Shown: positions 1-9,094, counted from the first letter of the stretch. The stretch: DNA of 64,000 bases from Nocardia suismassiliense (GCF_900269665.1 NZ_LT985361.1:4430723-4494722), one strand, 5' to 3'. The notes: a model not told the origin generated them from the sequence alone. Program-made: numbers and translations.

Positions 1-2
1 GC

Positions 3-1694
3 CCGGTGCGCACCCTGCACCGCATCGAGGCGGGCGCGGACCTGCGGTCGCCGTCCTTCGTCGACGTGCCCGCGCGGCACCGGACCCTGCACGGCGCGGT
101 CGAATGGGGCCTGGGCAGTGTCACCCCGGAGGTGCTCGACCTGTTGCTGCGCCTGTCGCTGTACCAGTCGGAGATCGACACCGATATCGCTTGCCTGGTG
201 GCAGGTAAGCCGGAGGAGGAGACCACGGTCGCGATGGCGGAGTTGGTCCAGCGCAGCTTGCTGGACCATCTGTCCAGCGGGCCGCACGGGCACGGCTACC
301 GGCTCTTCGCCACCGTGCGGGCCTACTGCCGCCAGGTGCTGGCCGCTGATCCGTTGCGCGCTACCGCGATCCGCGAGGATCACGTGGACCGGCTGTGCCG
401 GCTCGCCGAGTACATCGGACCACGATTCGATCAGCAGGAGCACCGGGCGGACGCGTTGGCGGCCGCGGGCAAGCAGATCGTGGACTTTCTCTCGGCGGTG
501 CACTATCTGATCGACACCCGGCGTCCGGAACGCGCCGTGCACCTGGCGGCCCAGCTGGAATCGGCGTGGATCCAGCACGGTTATCAGTCGGAGTTGGAGT
601 CGGTCCTGGCCAAGGCGCTGGAGCTGAGCGACCGCGGCACGCTGGATCCCGGTGTGACCGCGCCGCTGTGCCTCGAGGTGCTCGGCCCCTGGGCCGGCCG
701 ATCCGGGCGGTTGGGGCGGGCGGTCGAGCTGCTGACGAATTCGGCTGCCGCGTACCGCCGTTTCGGCAAACACGTCGACGCCGCCCGGGTCACCGTTGTG
801 TTGATCGCGGTGCTGATCGGGCTCGGGGAGCGGGCCGCCGCCACAGCGCAAGTGGCGGTGGCGTCGCAGTACGCCGACGAACTCGATGGCCCGTGGCCGT
901 CCCGGCTCCGGGGCACCGCCATGCTGCTGCGTATTCCGGACCCGCCCACGCGCGACACCGAGGTCTTGGCCAGGCTGTGCGACCGGGCCCGGCGACTGGA
1001 CAGCACGGCGCGGCTGATCGGGCTGAACACGCTGGCGCGCACGCAGATCGGCGCGCGGACCGCGGACCGTGCCCAGGCGCTCTATCGCGAGAATTTAGCC
1101 GCCGCCGATCTGGAAACGCATGCGCTGCAGGCGATCGTCGCGCTGGAGGGCTGCGCCATGGCCTACGACGCGGCCGGGGTCGAGTACGCCGAGCCGACGG
1201 TGACGCTGCTGCTCGCGGCCAGGCAGCTGCGGGCCACGCACGGTATACCGCAGCTGGGCGCGGGCGATCCGGCACCCCGCGAAGCGGACCACCGAAACGC
1301 CCTGGGCGAGGGCAGGTTCCGGGAGATCATGCGTAAGGCGGGGGAGATGAGCCTCGCGGACGCGGTGGCCTACGCCGGTGCCGGCCCGACGCTGCCCGAT
1401 CCGGACGGATCGCCGCTGGCCGCGCTGACCAACCGGCAGCGCGAGATCGCCAGGTTGGTCGCTACCGGCCTGACCAACCGGCGGATCGCCACTCAGCTGG
1501 GAATTTCGGAGTGGACCGTCGTCAATCACGTGCGCCAGGTGATGATCAAGCTGGACTGTCCGTCACGGCTGCACGTCGCGCTGGTGGTGGAACGGGATTC
1601 GCAGCCCGCGACGGAGAAGGCGGGGCGCGGCGAACCGGCGCTCGACGAGCAGACGGGCGAGCTGCCGCGAATCACGGTGGCGCGCAAGACATAG
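3..1694 (+). CDS. LuxR-family regulator with ATPase/TPR-like body, 5' end missing
   Basis: The reading frame is already open at the window edge, so the N-terminus, probably carrying an AAA/NB-ARC-type ATPase, lies outside. The visible 563 residues are a helical, alanine- and leucine-rich body of the kind seen after the ATPase domain in large LuxR regulators. A LuxR/GerE helix-turn-helix follows at about residues 475-535, with the characteristic LTNRQREIARLVATGLTNRR start and the recognition helix region ISEWTVVNHVRQVMIKL. A short charged tail ends the protein. It should be a DNA-binding transcriptional regulator; its target and signal cannot be read here. It converges on the NERD-like gene with only 12 bp between the stops. 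The family call is firm for the HTH and inferred for the rest. Confidence 0.85.
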   Translation, partial: PVRTLHRIEAGADLRSPSFVDVPARHRTLHGAVEWGLGSVTPEVLDLLLRLSLYQSEIDTDIACLVAGKPEEETTVAMAELVQRSLLDHLSSGPHGHGYRLFATVRAYCRQVLAADPLRATAIREDHVDRLCRLAEYIGPRFDQQEHRADALAAAGKQIVDFLSAVHYLIDTRRPERAVHLAAQLESAWIQHGYQSELESVLAKALELSDRGTLDPGVTAPLCLEVLGPWAGRSGRLGRAVELLTNSAAAYRRFGKHVDAARVTVVLIAVLIGLGERAAATAQVAVASQYADELDGPWPSRLRGTAMLLRIPDPPTRDTEVLARLCDRARRLDSTARLIGLNTLARTQIGARTADRAQALYRENLAAADLETHALQAIVALEGCAMAYDAAGVEYAEPTVTLLLAARQLRATHGIPQLGAGDPAPREADHRNALGEGRFREIMRKAGEMSLADAVAYAGAGPTLPDPDGSPLAALTNRQREIARLVATGLTNRRIATQLGISEWTVVNHVRQVMIKLDCPSRLHVALVVERDSQPATEKAGRGEPALDEQTGELPRITVARKT

Positions 1695-1706
1695 CCCCGA
1701 ACCGGC

Positions 1707-2600
1707 CTACGGCCCGTAGGTCAGCACCACACTGATCACGAACCACAGCACCCACGCGAAGGCGATCACCATGCCCACCGCCAGCGTGATCCGCATGAAA
1801 GCCCGGCCGAAATCCATGTCGCGCGTCTCGCGCGGATACAGCTTCCACGGGCTGTACCACGGCGCCGCGACCGCGTACACCGGCTTCTGGGCCTCCCGCT
1901 CGGCCTGCGCCAGCTCCTCCGCATACGCCTCGGCCTGCGCCTGATTCGGCCCGCCGTGCCACAGCGTGATGTCGATCGGGCCGAGGAAGCCCTCGTTCAA
2001 CAGCTCCTGCGGGGCAGGCAGGTAGGGCAGGATGCCGAGCCCGCGGAAGGCGATGGCGACGTCGTTGGCCGTCCACAGGTGTTTCTCCTGCTCGGCGAGC
2101 GAGTCGAAGTAGTGCCGCAGCCTGCCGGGATCGTCGCCGAGGATCACGTCGAAGCTCGGGTCGCTCCAGGCCTGCTTGATCTGCAGCTCGGCCCCGCGCA
2201 GCGGCATCACCAGCGCGAGGCCGTGCACCGCGCGCTGCCCGAGGCCGCGGTCGGCCAGCCAGCTCTGCAACGCGAAGGTGTGCTCGCGTGACTTCTCCAG
2301 CGGCGTGCGCCGGTCCCGGCCCTCCATCGCGGCCGGGTCGCCGTTGATCGTCCACTGACCGTTGAGCGGGATCTCCAGCACGCCGTCCTGCCGGGCCACC
2401 AGCGCCTCGGCCTCGATCACCACGCAGCTGGTCGGCGTCCACACCACCGCGTCGAACTGGTGCAGCCGATCCCGGTGGAACAGACTGCAGTTGATGGTGG
2501 CGACACCGTGCGGACTGTCCGGGTCCTTCCAGGTGCGCAGCCAATCGATCAGCGCCCGCTCGGCATTGGTGCCTGCCGCGTTCTGCACTCGCACCAGCAT
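1707..2600 (-). CDS. NERD-like domain protein with C-terminal membrane helix
   Basis: A 297-residue protein. The N-terminal half has the pattern of nuclease-related (NERD) domains: an early AGTNAERALIDWL helix, then FDAVVWTPTSCVVIEAEAL, which resembles the D...viEaK strand core. The expected lysine after the glutamate is replaced (EAEA rather than ExK), so nuclease activity is doubtful. A single hydrophobic segment at about residues 272-293 (LAVGMVIAFAWVLWFVISVV) is at the extreme C-terminus, so the protein is probably tail-anchored with its domain in the cytoplasm. Function is unknown. It is transcribed away from the DUF2252 gene upstream and ends against the LuxR regulator. Confidence 0.6.
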   Translation of the reverse strand: MLVRVQNAAGTNAERALIDWLRTWKDPDSPHGVATINCSLFHRDRLHQFDAVVWTPTSCVVIEAEALVARQDGVLEIPLNGQWTINGDPAAMEGRDRRTPLEKSREHTFALQSWLADRGLGQRAVHGLALVMPLRGAELQIKQAWSDPSFDVILGDDPGRLRHYFDSLAEQEKHLWTANDVAIAFRGLGILPYLPAPQELLNEGFLGPIDITLWHGGPNQAQAEAYAEELAQAEREAQKPVYAVAAPWYSPWKLYPRETRDMDFGRAFMRITLAVGMVIAFAWVLWFVISVVLTYGP

Positions 2601-2702
2601 TGACGACCGCCCTTCACGTCGACACTCGACAGTGCACAGGATACGAGGTGCGCGGGCGAGTTCGCCGCCCCCATGGCAACAGTCGGCGTGTTGGTGCCGC
2701 GC

Positions 2703-4151
2703 TCACTGCGGCAGTTCGGCCGCGAACTTGCCCGCCTTGACCGCCTCGACCAGTGCGGCATGGTCGGATTCGGTGCGGTCGGCGTAGCGGACCGCGAAAT
2801 TCGCGACCGCGTTCTCGAACCGTTCGTCGTCGCCGAGGTAGCCCGCCAGCAGCCGCGGATCGAGCGAGCGCGCATGCGCGCGGGCCAGCAGCGCGCCGGC
2901 CAGCCTGCCGTAGTCGTCGAGGTCCGACGCGGACAGCCCGGCCGGGTCGATGCTGCCCTTGAGATTGCGGAATTGGCGGACGATGAACGGGATTTCGGTG
3001 CCGTCACCGGTCGGGTCGACACTGGTCCAGCCGAGCAGGATGTCGGTCTCCGACTGAACAAGCCTGGCGCCCTGCACGATTCGCTTGCCCTCGTGTTTCG
3101 GCCGGGGCGCGGGCAGGAACGGGGCGAGCGAGGACGGGTTGGCCTGCTTGAGCTGCAGCACCAGATCTTCGCCCTCGTTGCCGTGCAGCAGCGCGACATA
3201 GGTGTGCAGGCCGACGCTGCCGGTGCCGACGATGCGGAAGGCGATGTCGGACACCGCGAATCGGGCGAGCAGGTTGCGCCGGGATTCGCGCAGCGTGCCG
3301 GCGTAGCGCTCCAGGCCGTCGGTGACGGCGGCCGCCAGCCGATCGTCGACCGCGGTGAGAATCGGTGGGTCGCTGATGAATCGGTGCTTCGTGATCCCGG
3401 TGCGGTGATCATCGAGGCGTTCGGTCCACTTGGCCACCACCTTCGCGCTGGTGTTCTTACGCGCCTTCTTCGCGGCCTTCTTGAAGTCATCGATCAGATC
3501 GTGCGCGGCGGCTTGATCCAGCACCGATTCATCGGGCAGCGCGCTCCACGATTCCAGAAACGGCTGCTCGGCCAGCTGGGCCGCCACGAGCCGGTAGGCG
3601 CGGGCCGCGTCATGGGCGGCTGTGCGGCAGTCGTCCTCGCCCGCACCGCTTTCCCGGCCCGCCAGCACCAGGCTGGCCGCGAGGCGCTCCAGATCCCACT
3701 CCCACGGGCCGACGATGGTCTCGTCGAAATCATTGATGTCCATGATGATTTCGCCGCGTGGCGTGCCGTACAGGCCGAAGTTCGCCGCGTGCGCGTCGCC
3801 GCACAGCTGAGCGGTGAGCCCGGTGTCGGGTCCGTCCGCGAGATCGGCGGCCATCAGCCCGGCCGCGCCGCGGTAGAAGGTGAACGGGGACGCCATCATC
3901 CGGCCGATCCGCAGCGGCACCAGGTGGGTGATCCGGCCCGCATTGCTCGCGGCGATGAACTCCAGCACATCGGGCCGCCGAGCGCCCTCGGCGGCCCGAT
4001 CCCTGGCATCGACGGGCACGCGCTCGCGCACGGCCTCGCCGCGGGCCCGCACCTCCGCCGCGGGAACGTAGGAGCGTAGATCGATACGACTGTCTGACAC
4101 GCTGCTGACGCTAGCCGTTGCCGGAGCCGGTGCGGGTGTCGGTTTCACCAC
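2703..4151 (-). CDS. DUF2252 family protein (kinase-like fold)
   Basis: A 482-residue protein that matches the DUF2252 family over nearly its whole length. Recognisable elements are RIGRMMASPFTFYRGAA near residue 85, the CGDAHAANFG block and the DINDFDETIVGPWEWDLERL block. The last two resemble the catalytic and metal-binding loops of aminoglycoside-phosphotransferase-like kinases. DUF2252 proteins have no established substrate; kinase-like activity is an inference from the fold. The listed GTG at 4151 gives a proline/alanine-rich leader. A second GTG at 4100 starts at VSDSRIDLRSYV and is equally plausible; neither has a strong ribosome site. It lies 46 bp from the 3' end of the GMC oxidase, on the same strand. 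Confidence 0.8.
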   Translation of the reverse strand: MVKPTPAPAPATASVSSVSDSRIDLRSYVPAAEVRARGEAVRERVPVDARDRAAEGARRPDVLEFIAASNAGRITHLVPLRIGRMMASPFTFYRGAAGLMAADLADGPDTGLTAQLCGDAHAANFGLYGTPRGEIIMDINDFDETIVGPWEWDLERLAASLVLAGRESGAGEDDCRTAAHDAARAYRLVAAQLAEQPFLESWSALPDESVLDQAAAHDLIDDFKKAAKKARKNTSAKVVAKWTERLDDHRTGITKHRFISDPPILTAVDDRLAAAVTDGLERYAGTLRESRRNLLARFAVSDIAFRIVGTGSVGLHTYVALLHGNEGEDLVLQLKQANPSSLAPFLPAPRPKHEGKRIVQGARLVQSETDILLGWTSVDPTGDGTEIPFIVRQFRNLKGSIDPAGLSASDLDDYGRLAGALLARAHARSLDPRLLAGYLGDDERFENAVANFAVRYADRTESDHAALVEAVKAGKFAAELPQ

Positions 4152-4197
4152 GTTCGCACGGCTATAACCCCAGCTGTCGGCTGCGACACCACCGGTC

Positions 4198-5892
4198 TCA
4201 GGTGGCGGGCACCGTGCGATCCACCGGAGTGATCGGCAGCCGCAACGCGCCGGGGGCGGACTCGGGCACCACGGGCTGCTGCGGCGGCACCGGGGCGATC
4301 CGCTGATATGCCGCCCCGAGTTCCGGACGCGGGTCGGCCTCGTTCTTGTTGGGCCAGAACGCCATCGCCCGCTCCGCCTGCGCGGTGATGGTGAGCGACG
4401 GGTTGACGCCCAGGTTGGCGGTCACCGCGGAGCCGTCCGCGACATGCAGGCCGGGGTGGCCGTACACCCGTTGATACGGGTCGACGACACCGGTTTCCGG
4501 GGTGTCCCCGATGACGCAGCCGCCGATGTAGTGCGCGGTCGCCGGGATGTTGAATACGTCCATCACCAGCCCGTGCGTATCACCGTGCACCTTCTCGCCG
4601 AACCGGCGGCCGATGTCGTGCGCCATCGGGATCCAGGTCGGGTTGGGCTCGCCGGTGCCCTGTTTCGTCTTGAGCAGCCCGCGCCTGCGGAACGAGGTCA
4701 GCGAGTTGTCCAGCGACTGCATGACCAGCAGGATCACCGACTTCTCCGAGGCGCGCCTGGCATTGAGACTGCGCAGGAACACCAGCGGATGCACCAGGAT
4801 GGCGAGCAGGAAACGCAGGAACCGGAACGCGCCGCCGTCCACGATCGGCACCGACATCGGGAACAGCGCGTTCTGGCCCTTGCCGTAGTGGCACACCTCG
4901 ATGTGGGTGTCCTCGGCCGGATGGATCGACGACGTGATCGCGATGCCCTCGGCGAAGTCGCGGCGCGAGCGGCTCACCACATTGAGGATCGCCTCGGAGT
5001 TGCTGCGGGTCAGCTCGCCCAGGCGCGGCGAAAGGTTCGGCAGCACCGCCTCGTCGCGCATCTTGTGCAGCAGTTTCTGGGTGCCCAGCGCGGCGCCGGC
5101 GAAGACCACCTGCTCGGCGGTGAAGGTCTTGCGCTCCTTACGCACCCAGCGGTCCGAGCGCTCGGTCCGCACGGCGTAGCCGCCCTCGGGCAGCGGCCGG
5201 ACCTCGGTGGCGGTGGTCAGCGGATGCACCTCGGCGCCGGCCTGTTCGGCCAGGTAGAGGTAGTTCGTGGTGGTGGTGTTCTTGGCGTTGTGCGGGCAGC
5301 CGGTGAAACACTGCGCGCAGTGCACGCAGCCGCGCCTGCGGGGGCCGACGCCACCGAAATAGGGGTCGTCGACCTCGGTGCCCGGGTCGCTCTCGTTGAA
5401 AAACACACCCACATTGGTCGGATGGAAGGTCTCCGGGACGCCGAGGTCCTCGGCGATCTCGCGGATCACCTCGTCGGCCGGGGTCAGCCGCGGGTTCGGC
5501 GCCACGCCGAGCATTCGCTGGGCCTGGTCGTAATAGGGCGCGAGTTCGGCCCGCCAGTCGGTGATGTGGGCCCACTGCTTGTCGGTGTAGAAGTTCGACA
5601 GCGGCTCGTACAGGGTGTTGCCGTAGATCAGGGAGCCGCCGCCGACGCCCGCGCCGGAGAACACCGCGCACTTGCCGAGCACGCTGCTCCGCTGCGGTCC
5701 GGTCAGGCCCAAGCGCGGCGCCCAAATCGATTTGCGCACATTCCAATTCGACTTCGGGATGTCCTCGGCGGGCCAGCGTCGGCCCGCCTCGAGCACGCCG
5801 ACCCGATACCCCTTCTCGGTCAACCGGAGCGCGCTCACGCTGCCGCCGAATCCGGAGCCGATCACCACCACGTCGTAGTCGAATGCGGGCAT
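4198..5892 (-). CDS. choD: GMC oxidoreductase, ChoD-type cholesterol oxidase-like
   Basis: A 564-residue FAD-dependent oxidoreductase. The N-terminus is the dinucleotide-binding strand-loop-helix YDVVVIGSGFGGSVSALRL, followed by the GMC signature region around SGAGVGGGSLIYGN. Near residues 190-205 is a cysteine-rich stretch (CVHCAQCFTGCPHNAK) that I associate with the mycobacterial ChoD subgroup. The C-terminal GMC block is HYIGGCVIGDTPETGVVDP and ADGSAVTANLGVNPSLTI. There is no signal peptide. Family members oxidise 3-hydroxysteroids or related alcohols; for the mycobacterial protein the true substrate is disputed, so 'cholesterol oxidase' is a family label. A 179-bp spacer separates it from the divergent phosphatidyltransferase gene. 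Confidence 0.8.
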   Translation of the reverse strand: MPAFDYDVVVIGSGFGGSVSALRLTEKGYRVGVLEAGRRWPAEDIPKSNWNVRKSIWAPRLGLTGPQRSSVLGKCAVFSGAGVGGGSLIYGNTLYEPLSNFYTDKQWAHITDWRAELAPYYDQAQRMLGVAPNPRLTPADEVIREIAEDLGVPETFHPTNVGVFFNESDPGTEVDDPYFGGVGPRRRGCVHCAQCFTGCPHNAKNTTTTNYLYLAEQAGAEVHPLTTATEVRPLPEGGYAVRTERSDRWVRKERKTFTAEQVVFAGAALGTQKLLHKMRDEAVLPNLSPRLGELTRSNSEAILNVVSRSRRDFAEGIAITSSIHPAEDTHIEVCHYGKGQNALFPMSVPIVDGGAFRFLRFLLAILVHPLVFLRSLNARRASEKSVILLVMQSLDNSLTSFRRRGLLKTKQGTGEPNPTWIPMAHDIGRRFGEKVHGDTHGLVMDVFNIPATAHYIGGCVIGDTPETGVVDPYQRVYGHPGLHVADGSAVTANLGVNPSLTITAQAERAMAFWPNKNEADPRPELGAAYQRIAPVPPQQPVVPESAPGALRLPITPVDRTVPAT

Positions 5893-6071
5893 GACTTCCT
5901 CTCGTTCACCGGCCCATCGGGCCGGTCACTCACCGTACCGGCCGATGAGACGATTTCATACTCATTCTGTCACCGCGCGGGCTGTGGCGGAAACCATCGT
6001 TACCCGGCGATATCGCGGAAACCGGCGTGCCCGGATGGCGTCGAACGGGTCCGGTGCGGTAAGCACGGGGC

Positions 6072-6722
6072 GTGACAACCGAATCGGGCACCACGGAACC
6101 GGGGGAGCGCGCCGACACCGACGGTGCGGCAGGCGGTGTGTTCGACGACCGCATCCTCACCGTCCCGAATGTCCTGAGTGTCGTGCGGCTGCTGGGTGTT
6201 CCGCTGTTCCTGTGGCTGCTGCTGGTCGAACACGCCGACGGCTGGGCGTTCGTGCTGCTGATCGCCAGCGGAGTGACCGACTTCCTGGACGGCAAGCTGG
6301 CCAGGCTGCTCGATCAATCCTCGCGTCTGGGCGCGCTGCTCGACCCGTTCGTGGACCGTTTGTACCTGGTGACGACCCTGGCCGCCTTTGTGGTCCGCGG
6401 GCTGCTGCCCTGGTGGGTGGCGGTCATCCTGGTCGGCCGCGATCTGGTTCTCACCCTGACACTCTCGGTGTACAAACGCCGCGATCTGCCCCCGCCCGAT
6501 GTCATCTATCTCGGCAAGGCGGCCACCTTCGCGTTGATGTCGGCGTTGCCCTGGTTGCTGGCCGGGGAGATGGATTGGGCGCTGGACGGTTTCGGACGCG
6601 CCTTCGGTGGGGCATTACTGGTCTGGGGCACGGCGGTGTATGTATGGACCGGCTTGCTCTACACCGGTAAGGCGATCGCCGTCGCCCGCGCGATACCGGC
6701 TGTGCCACACCGCTCGACCTGA
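6072..6722 (+). CDS. CDP-alcohol phosphatidyltransferase (PgsA2-like)
   Basis: A 216-residue integral membrane protein with about five to six hydrophobic segments. It carries the complete CDP-alcohol phosphatidyltransferase signature D70-x2-D73-G74-x2-A77-R78-x8-G87-x3-D91-x3-D95 (TDFLDGKLARLL...GALLDPFVD). The enzyme transfers a phosphatidyl group from CDP-diacylglycerol to an alcohol acceptor in the cytoplasmic membrane; phosphatidylglycerophosphate or cardiolipin synthesis is likely but the acceptor cannot be fixed from sequence. It starts with GTG and has a 25-residue soluble leader. Its position upstream of gcvH and garA matches pgsA2 (Rv1822) in M. tuberculosis, but the DUF881/DUF1290 membrane genes that I recall between them there are absent here. 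Confidence 0.85.
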   Translation: MTTESGTTEPGERADTDGAAGGVFDDRILTVPNVLSVVRLLGVPLFLWLLLVEHADGWAFVLLIASGVTDFLDGKLARLLDQSSRLGALLDPFVDRLYLVTTLAAFVVRGLLPWWVAVILVGRDLVLTLTLSVYKRRDLPPPDVIYLGKAATFALMSALPWLLAGEMDWALDGFGRAFGGALLVWGTAVYVWTGLLYTGKAIAVARAIPAVPHRST

Positions 6723-6804
6723 CCGACGGCGTCGGGTCGAACATTGTCTCGACCCTCGCATAGAGTTGCGCCCACACGATCACAACGGAAAGGACGGACG
6801 GCCT

Positions 6805-7203
6805 GTGACCCAGACCCCCGAAGATCTGCGCTACACCGAGGAGCACGAGTGGGTGCAGCGGATCAGCCCGACCCGGGTTCGGGTAGGCATCACCGACTAT
6901 GCACAGTCTCAACTCGGTGACGTTGTGTTCGTGCAGCTGCCCGAAACCGACAAGGACGTCGTCGTCGCGGACAGCATCGCCGAGGTCGAGTCGACCAAGA
7001 GCGTGTCCGACATCTACGCCCCGATCGCCGCGAAAGTTGTTGCGGTGAACGAGGATCTGGTGCAGCAGCCGGAAACGCTGAACACCGATCCGTACGGCGA
7101 CGGATGGCTGTTCGAACTCGAGGTCGCGGACGCCGCGAGCCTCGACACCACCCTCGGTGAACTGCTGGATGCGGCAGGTTATCAAGGAGTTATCGGGGGC
7201 TGA
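6805..7203 (+). CDS. gcvH: Glycine cleavage system H protein
   Basis: A 132-residue H protein, the lipoyl carrier of the glycine cleavage complex: it shuttles the aminomethyl group between P, T and L proteins. The lipoylated lysine is K65 within VESTKSVSD, in the usual hammerhead context. The fold is complete, from LRYTEEHEWV to YGDGWLFELEV and the LLDAAGY C-terminus. The GTG at 6805 is chosen because it is preceded by an AGGA-type ribosome site (around 6788-6793) and gives the family's usual length; the open frame extends further upstream without similarity. The partner gcvP lies 3.7 kb downstream; gcvT and lpd are not in the window. Confidence 0.95.
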   Translation: MTQTPEDLRYTEEHEWVQRISPTRVRVGITDYAQSQLGDVVFVQLPETDKDVVVADSIAEVESTKSVSDIYAPIAAKVVAVNEDLVQQPETLNTDPYGDGWLFELEVADAASLDTTLGELLDAAGYQGVIGG

Positions 7204-7371
7204 ATCAGCCTTCCCGGTTCTACCTGCACGGGCACGCCCTGGCAGGGTACGGTCAATGCCAACAGATGCGCCGACAGTCATTGTCGGGAATCTAGGGACT
7301 CGACGGCAGGTCGTGGTGCCACAGGTATCACCTGCTTGCATGGATAATCAGGTTCGAGGAGGAGAGAAACG

Positions 7372-7857
7372 GTGAGCGAGAACAAAGACCCGGGTTACGG
7401 GGAGACCGCGGCCGAGACGACGTCGGTCTTCCGCGCGGATTTCCTGAACGAGGTCGACGCGTCGCGCTCCGGAGAGCCGACCGGTGAACAGCCGGTCCAA
7501 GGGGTCGAGGGTCTGCCCGTTGGTGCGGCCCTCCTGGTCGTCAAGCGCGGCCCGAACGCGGGTTCGCGGTTCCTGCTGGATCAGCCGACGACGTCGGCGG
7601 GCCGCCACCCCGACAGTGACATCTTTCTCGACGACGTCACCGTCAGCCGTCGGCATGCCGAGTTCCGCCAGGACGACGATTCGTTCCAGGTTGTCGATGT
7701 GGGCAGCCTGAACGGCACCTATGTGAATCGGGAGCCGGTGGACTCCTCGGAACTCCAGAACGGCGACGAGGTACAGATCGGCAAGTTCCGTCTCGTGTTC
7801 CTCACCGGACCGCGGGCCCAGGTGAACGAGCCGTCTGCGGGTGCAGGCAGCCTATGA
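7372..7857 (+). CDS. garA: FHA-domain regulator GarA (OdhI homologue)
   Basis: A 161-residue cytoplasmic regulator. Residues 1-45 are a flexible tail with the conserved phospho-threonine motif E15-T-T-S-V19, the site modified by PknB/PknG-type kinases in homologues. Residues about 55-145 form one FHA domain, with the phosphopeptide-binding residues in GRHPDSDI (R78), VSRRHAEF (S92, R93, H95) and GSLNGTYVN (N114). In mycobacteria and corynebacteria the unphosphorylated protein inhibits 2-oxoglutarate dehydrogenase and controls glutamate metabolism; phosphorylation makes the FHA bind its own tail. A strong GAGGAGGAG ribosome site lies just before the GTG start. Its place between gcvH and a MerR gene is the conserved order. 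Confidence 0.95.
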   Translation: MSENKDPGYGETAAETTSVFRADFLNEVDASRSGEPTGEQPVQGVEGLPVGAALLVVKRGPNAGSRFLLDQPTTSAGRHPDSDIFLDDVTVSRRHAEFRQDDDSFQVVDVGSLNGTYVNREPVDSSELQNGDEVQIGKFRLVFLTGPRAQVNEPSAGAGSL

Positions 7858-7936
7858 GCACGCGACGCTGGGTTCTTTCGAGACGTGAAGGGCTCGGGGT
7901 CATGCAGGAACTCGGTGTCGTGACGGATTCGGCGCA

Positions 7937-8764
7937 GTGACGGGCGCGGCGCAGTGGGCCCGCGGAGGCATGTCGATCGGCTCCGTGCTCGACCTGCTGC
8001 GCCCCGATTTTCCGGACGTCACCATCTCCAAAATCCGCTTCCTCGAAGCGGAAGGCCTGATCCGGCCGGAGCGCACGCCCTCGGGCTACCGCAGATTCTC
8101 CGTCGCCGATTGTGAACGGCTTCGGTTCGTGCTGACCGCGCAACGCGATCAGTACCTGCCGCTGAAGGTGATCAAGGAACAACTCGAAGCGATCGACAGC
8201 GGTGCGGCGACGCTCGGTGTGCGGGAAGCCCGCGCCCGGGCGCACTCCGGCCGTGCGGGTGCGTCGGAGTCGGCAGTGTCCGACTCCGAGCACCCGGCCA
8301 CCACCGGCGGAAATCGGAACGGTGCCGCGGCGCCGAGGAGGCTCGGCGTGGTGCCCAGCGAGATTTCCCCCGACGATCTGCGTTTCGATCACGAAATACG
8401 GCTTACCCGCGCGGATCTGCTCGCGCAGGCCGACATCGACGAGACCTTCCTCAACGATCTGGTTCGCGCGAATCTCATCACGCCCGGCCCGGCCGGATTC
8501 TTCGACGGCGACGATGTGACGCTCGCCAGGACCGCCAAGGCGATGGCCGAATTCGGTTTGGAGGCACGGCATTTGCGTGCGTTCAAGCTGGCCGCCGATC
8601 GGGAGGCCGCGCTGGTCGCACAGATCGCCGCCCCCATCGCGAAGAGCCGGGATGCCGGTGCCCGCGCCCGAGCCGAGGAAACAGTGCGCGAACTCGCGGC
8701 GCTGTCGCTGACGCTGCACACCTGTCTGGTGAAGTCGTCGGTGCGGACGTCGCTGGGCGGCTGA
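7937..8764 (+). CDS. ftsR: MerR-family regulator, Rv1828/FtsR type
   Basis: A 275-residue MerR-family DNA-binding protein. The winged HTH is at residues about 11-75 (MSIGSVLDLLRPDFPDVTIS, then KIRFLEAEGLIRPERTPSGY). It is followed by a long linker rich in R, S and A and a C-terminal effector/dimer domain that begins near ISPDDLRFDHEIRLTRADLL. The block DFPDVTISKIRFLE is diagnostic of the Rv1828 group. The C. glutamicum orthologue FtsR is reported to activate ftsZ, so a cell-division role is a family-based inference. The GTG start follows a 79-bp gap after garA. No cysteine pattern for metal sensing is visible. A second, differently built MerR gene follows the nuclease gene, as in mycobacteria. 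Confidence 0.88.
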   Translation: MTGAAQWARGGMSIGSVLDLLRPDFPDVTISKIRFLEAEGLIRPERTPSGYRRFSVADCERLRFVLTAQRDQYLPLKVIKEQLEAIDSGAATLGVREARARAHSGRAGASESAVSDSEHPATTGGNRNGAAAPRRLGVVPSEISPDDLRFDHEIRLTRADLLAQADIDETFLNDLVRANLITPGPAGFFDGDDVTLARTAKAMAEFGLEARHLRAFKLAADREAALVAQIAAPIAKSRDAGARARAEETVRELAALSLTLHTCLVKSSVRTSLGG

Positions 8765-8937
8765 ACATCCCGTTCGACCGCCGACGCGCGATCCGTGTCA
8801 TGTTTCGGTCATCCAACACGCCGATTTCGGCTGTGCACACCGATCACTGCACCCGCGCGGGTTCGCCTAGACTCGTTGGTACGGCGAGCTGGGCGGTGGT
8901 CGTGCCGGGCGGCCGGCGAGTATTGGGAGGCAGTGCG

Positions 8938-9021
8938 ATGAGTGAGCGTAGCGAACGAATCATGTCACAGCGTGTGTCGCGCGTGCCGGGGCGAAATCTT
9001 GTAAGCGAGGTGCAGGCATGA
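8938..9021 (+). CDS. Small leader ORF 1 (27 aa), first copy of a tandem repeat
   Basis: A 27-codon ORF, MSERSERIMSQRVSR... ending SEVQA, preceded by a strong GGGAGG (8925-8930) seven bases from its ATG. Its stop TGA overlaps the ATG of the next small ORF (ATGA at 9018-9021). The last bases of the unit (GCGAGG plus 7 nt) form the ribosome site for the following start. No protein family is recognised. Because the second copy keeps the same start, the same C-terminus and the same ATGA overlap, it is more likely a leader peptide or a repeat-encoded cassette than a random ORF. Translation is inferred, not shown. Confidence 0.45.
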   Translation: MSERSERIMSQRVSRVPGRNLVSEVQA

Positions 9022-9094
9022 GTGAGCGCAGCGAACGAGTCATGTCACAGCGTGCTTCGCTCATGCCGGAGCCGAGCGTCAGCGAGGTGCAGGC
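8938..9094 (+). repeat. Two tandem ~80-bp repeat units upstream of the nuclease gene
   Basis: Unit 1 is 8938-9017 (80 bp) and unit 2 is 9018-9094 (77 bp). Both begin ATGAGTGAGCG(T/C)AGCGAA and share the following CATGTCACAGCGTG; both end AGCGAGGTGCAGGC. The middle differs by substitutions and a 3-bp length change, which keeps each unit's reading frame open. A third partial start, ATGAGTGAG, is the beginning of the nuclease gene itself (9095). The pattern suggests duplication of a ribosome-site-plus-start cassette. Confidence 0.9.

Noticed and set aside
8800..8937. A longer gene from 8800 running into the first leader ORF
   Set aside because: The only good ribosome site is at 8925-8930 for the ATG at 8938; the upstream part has no coding character.
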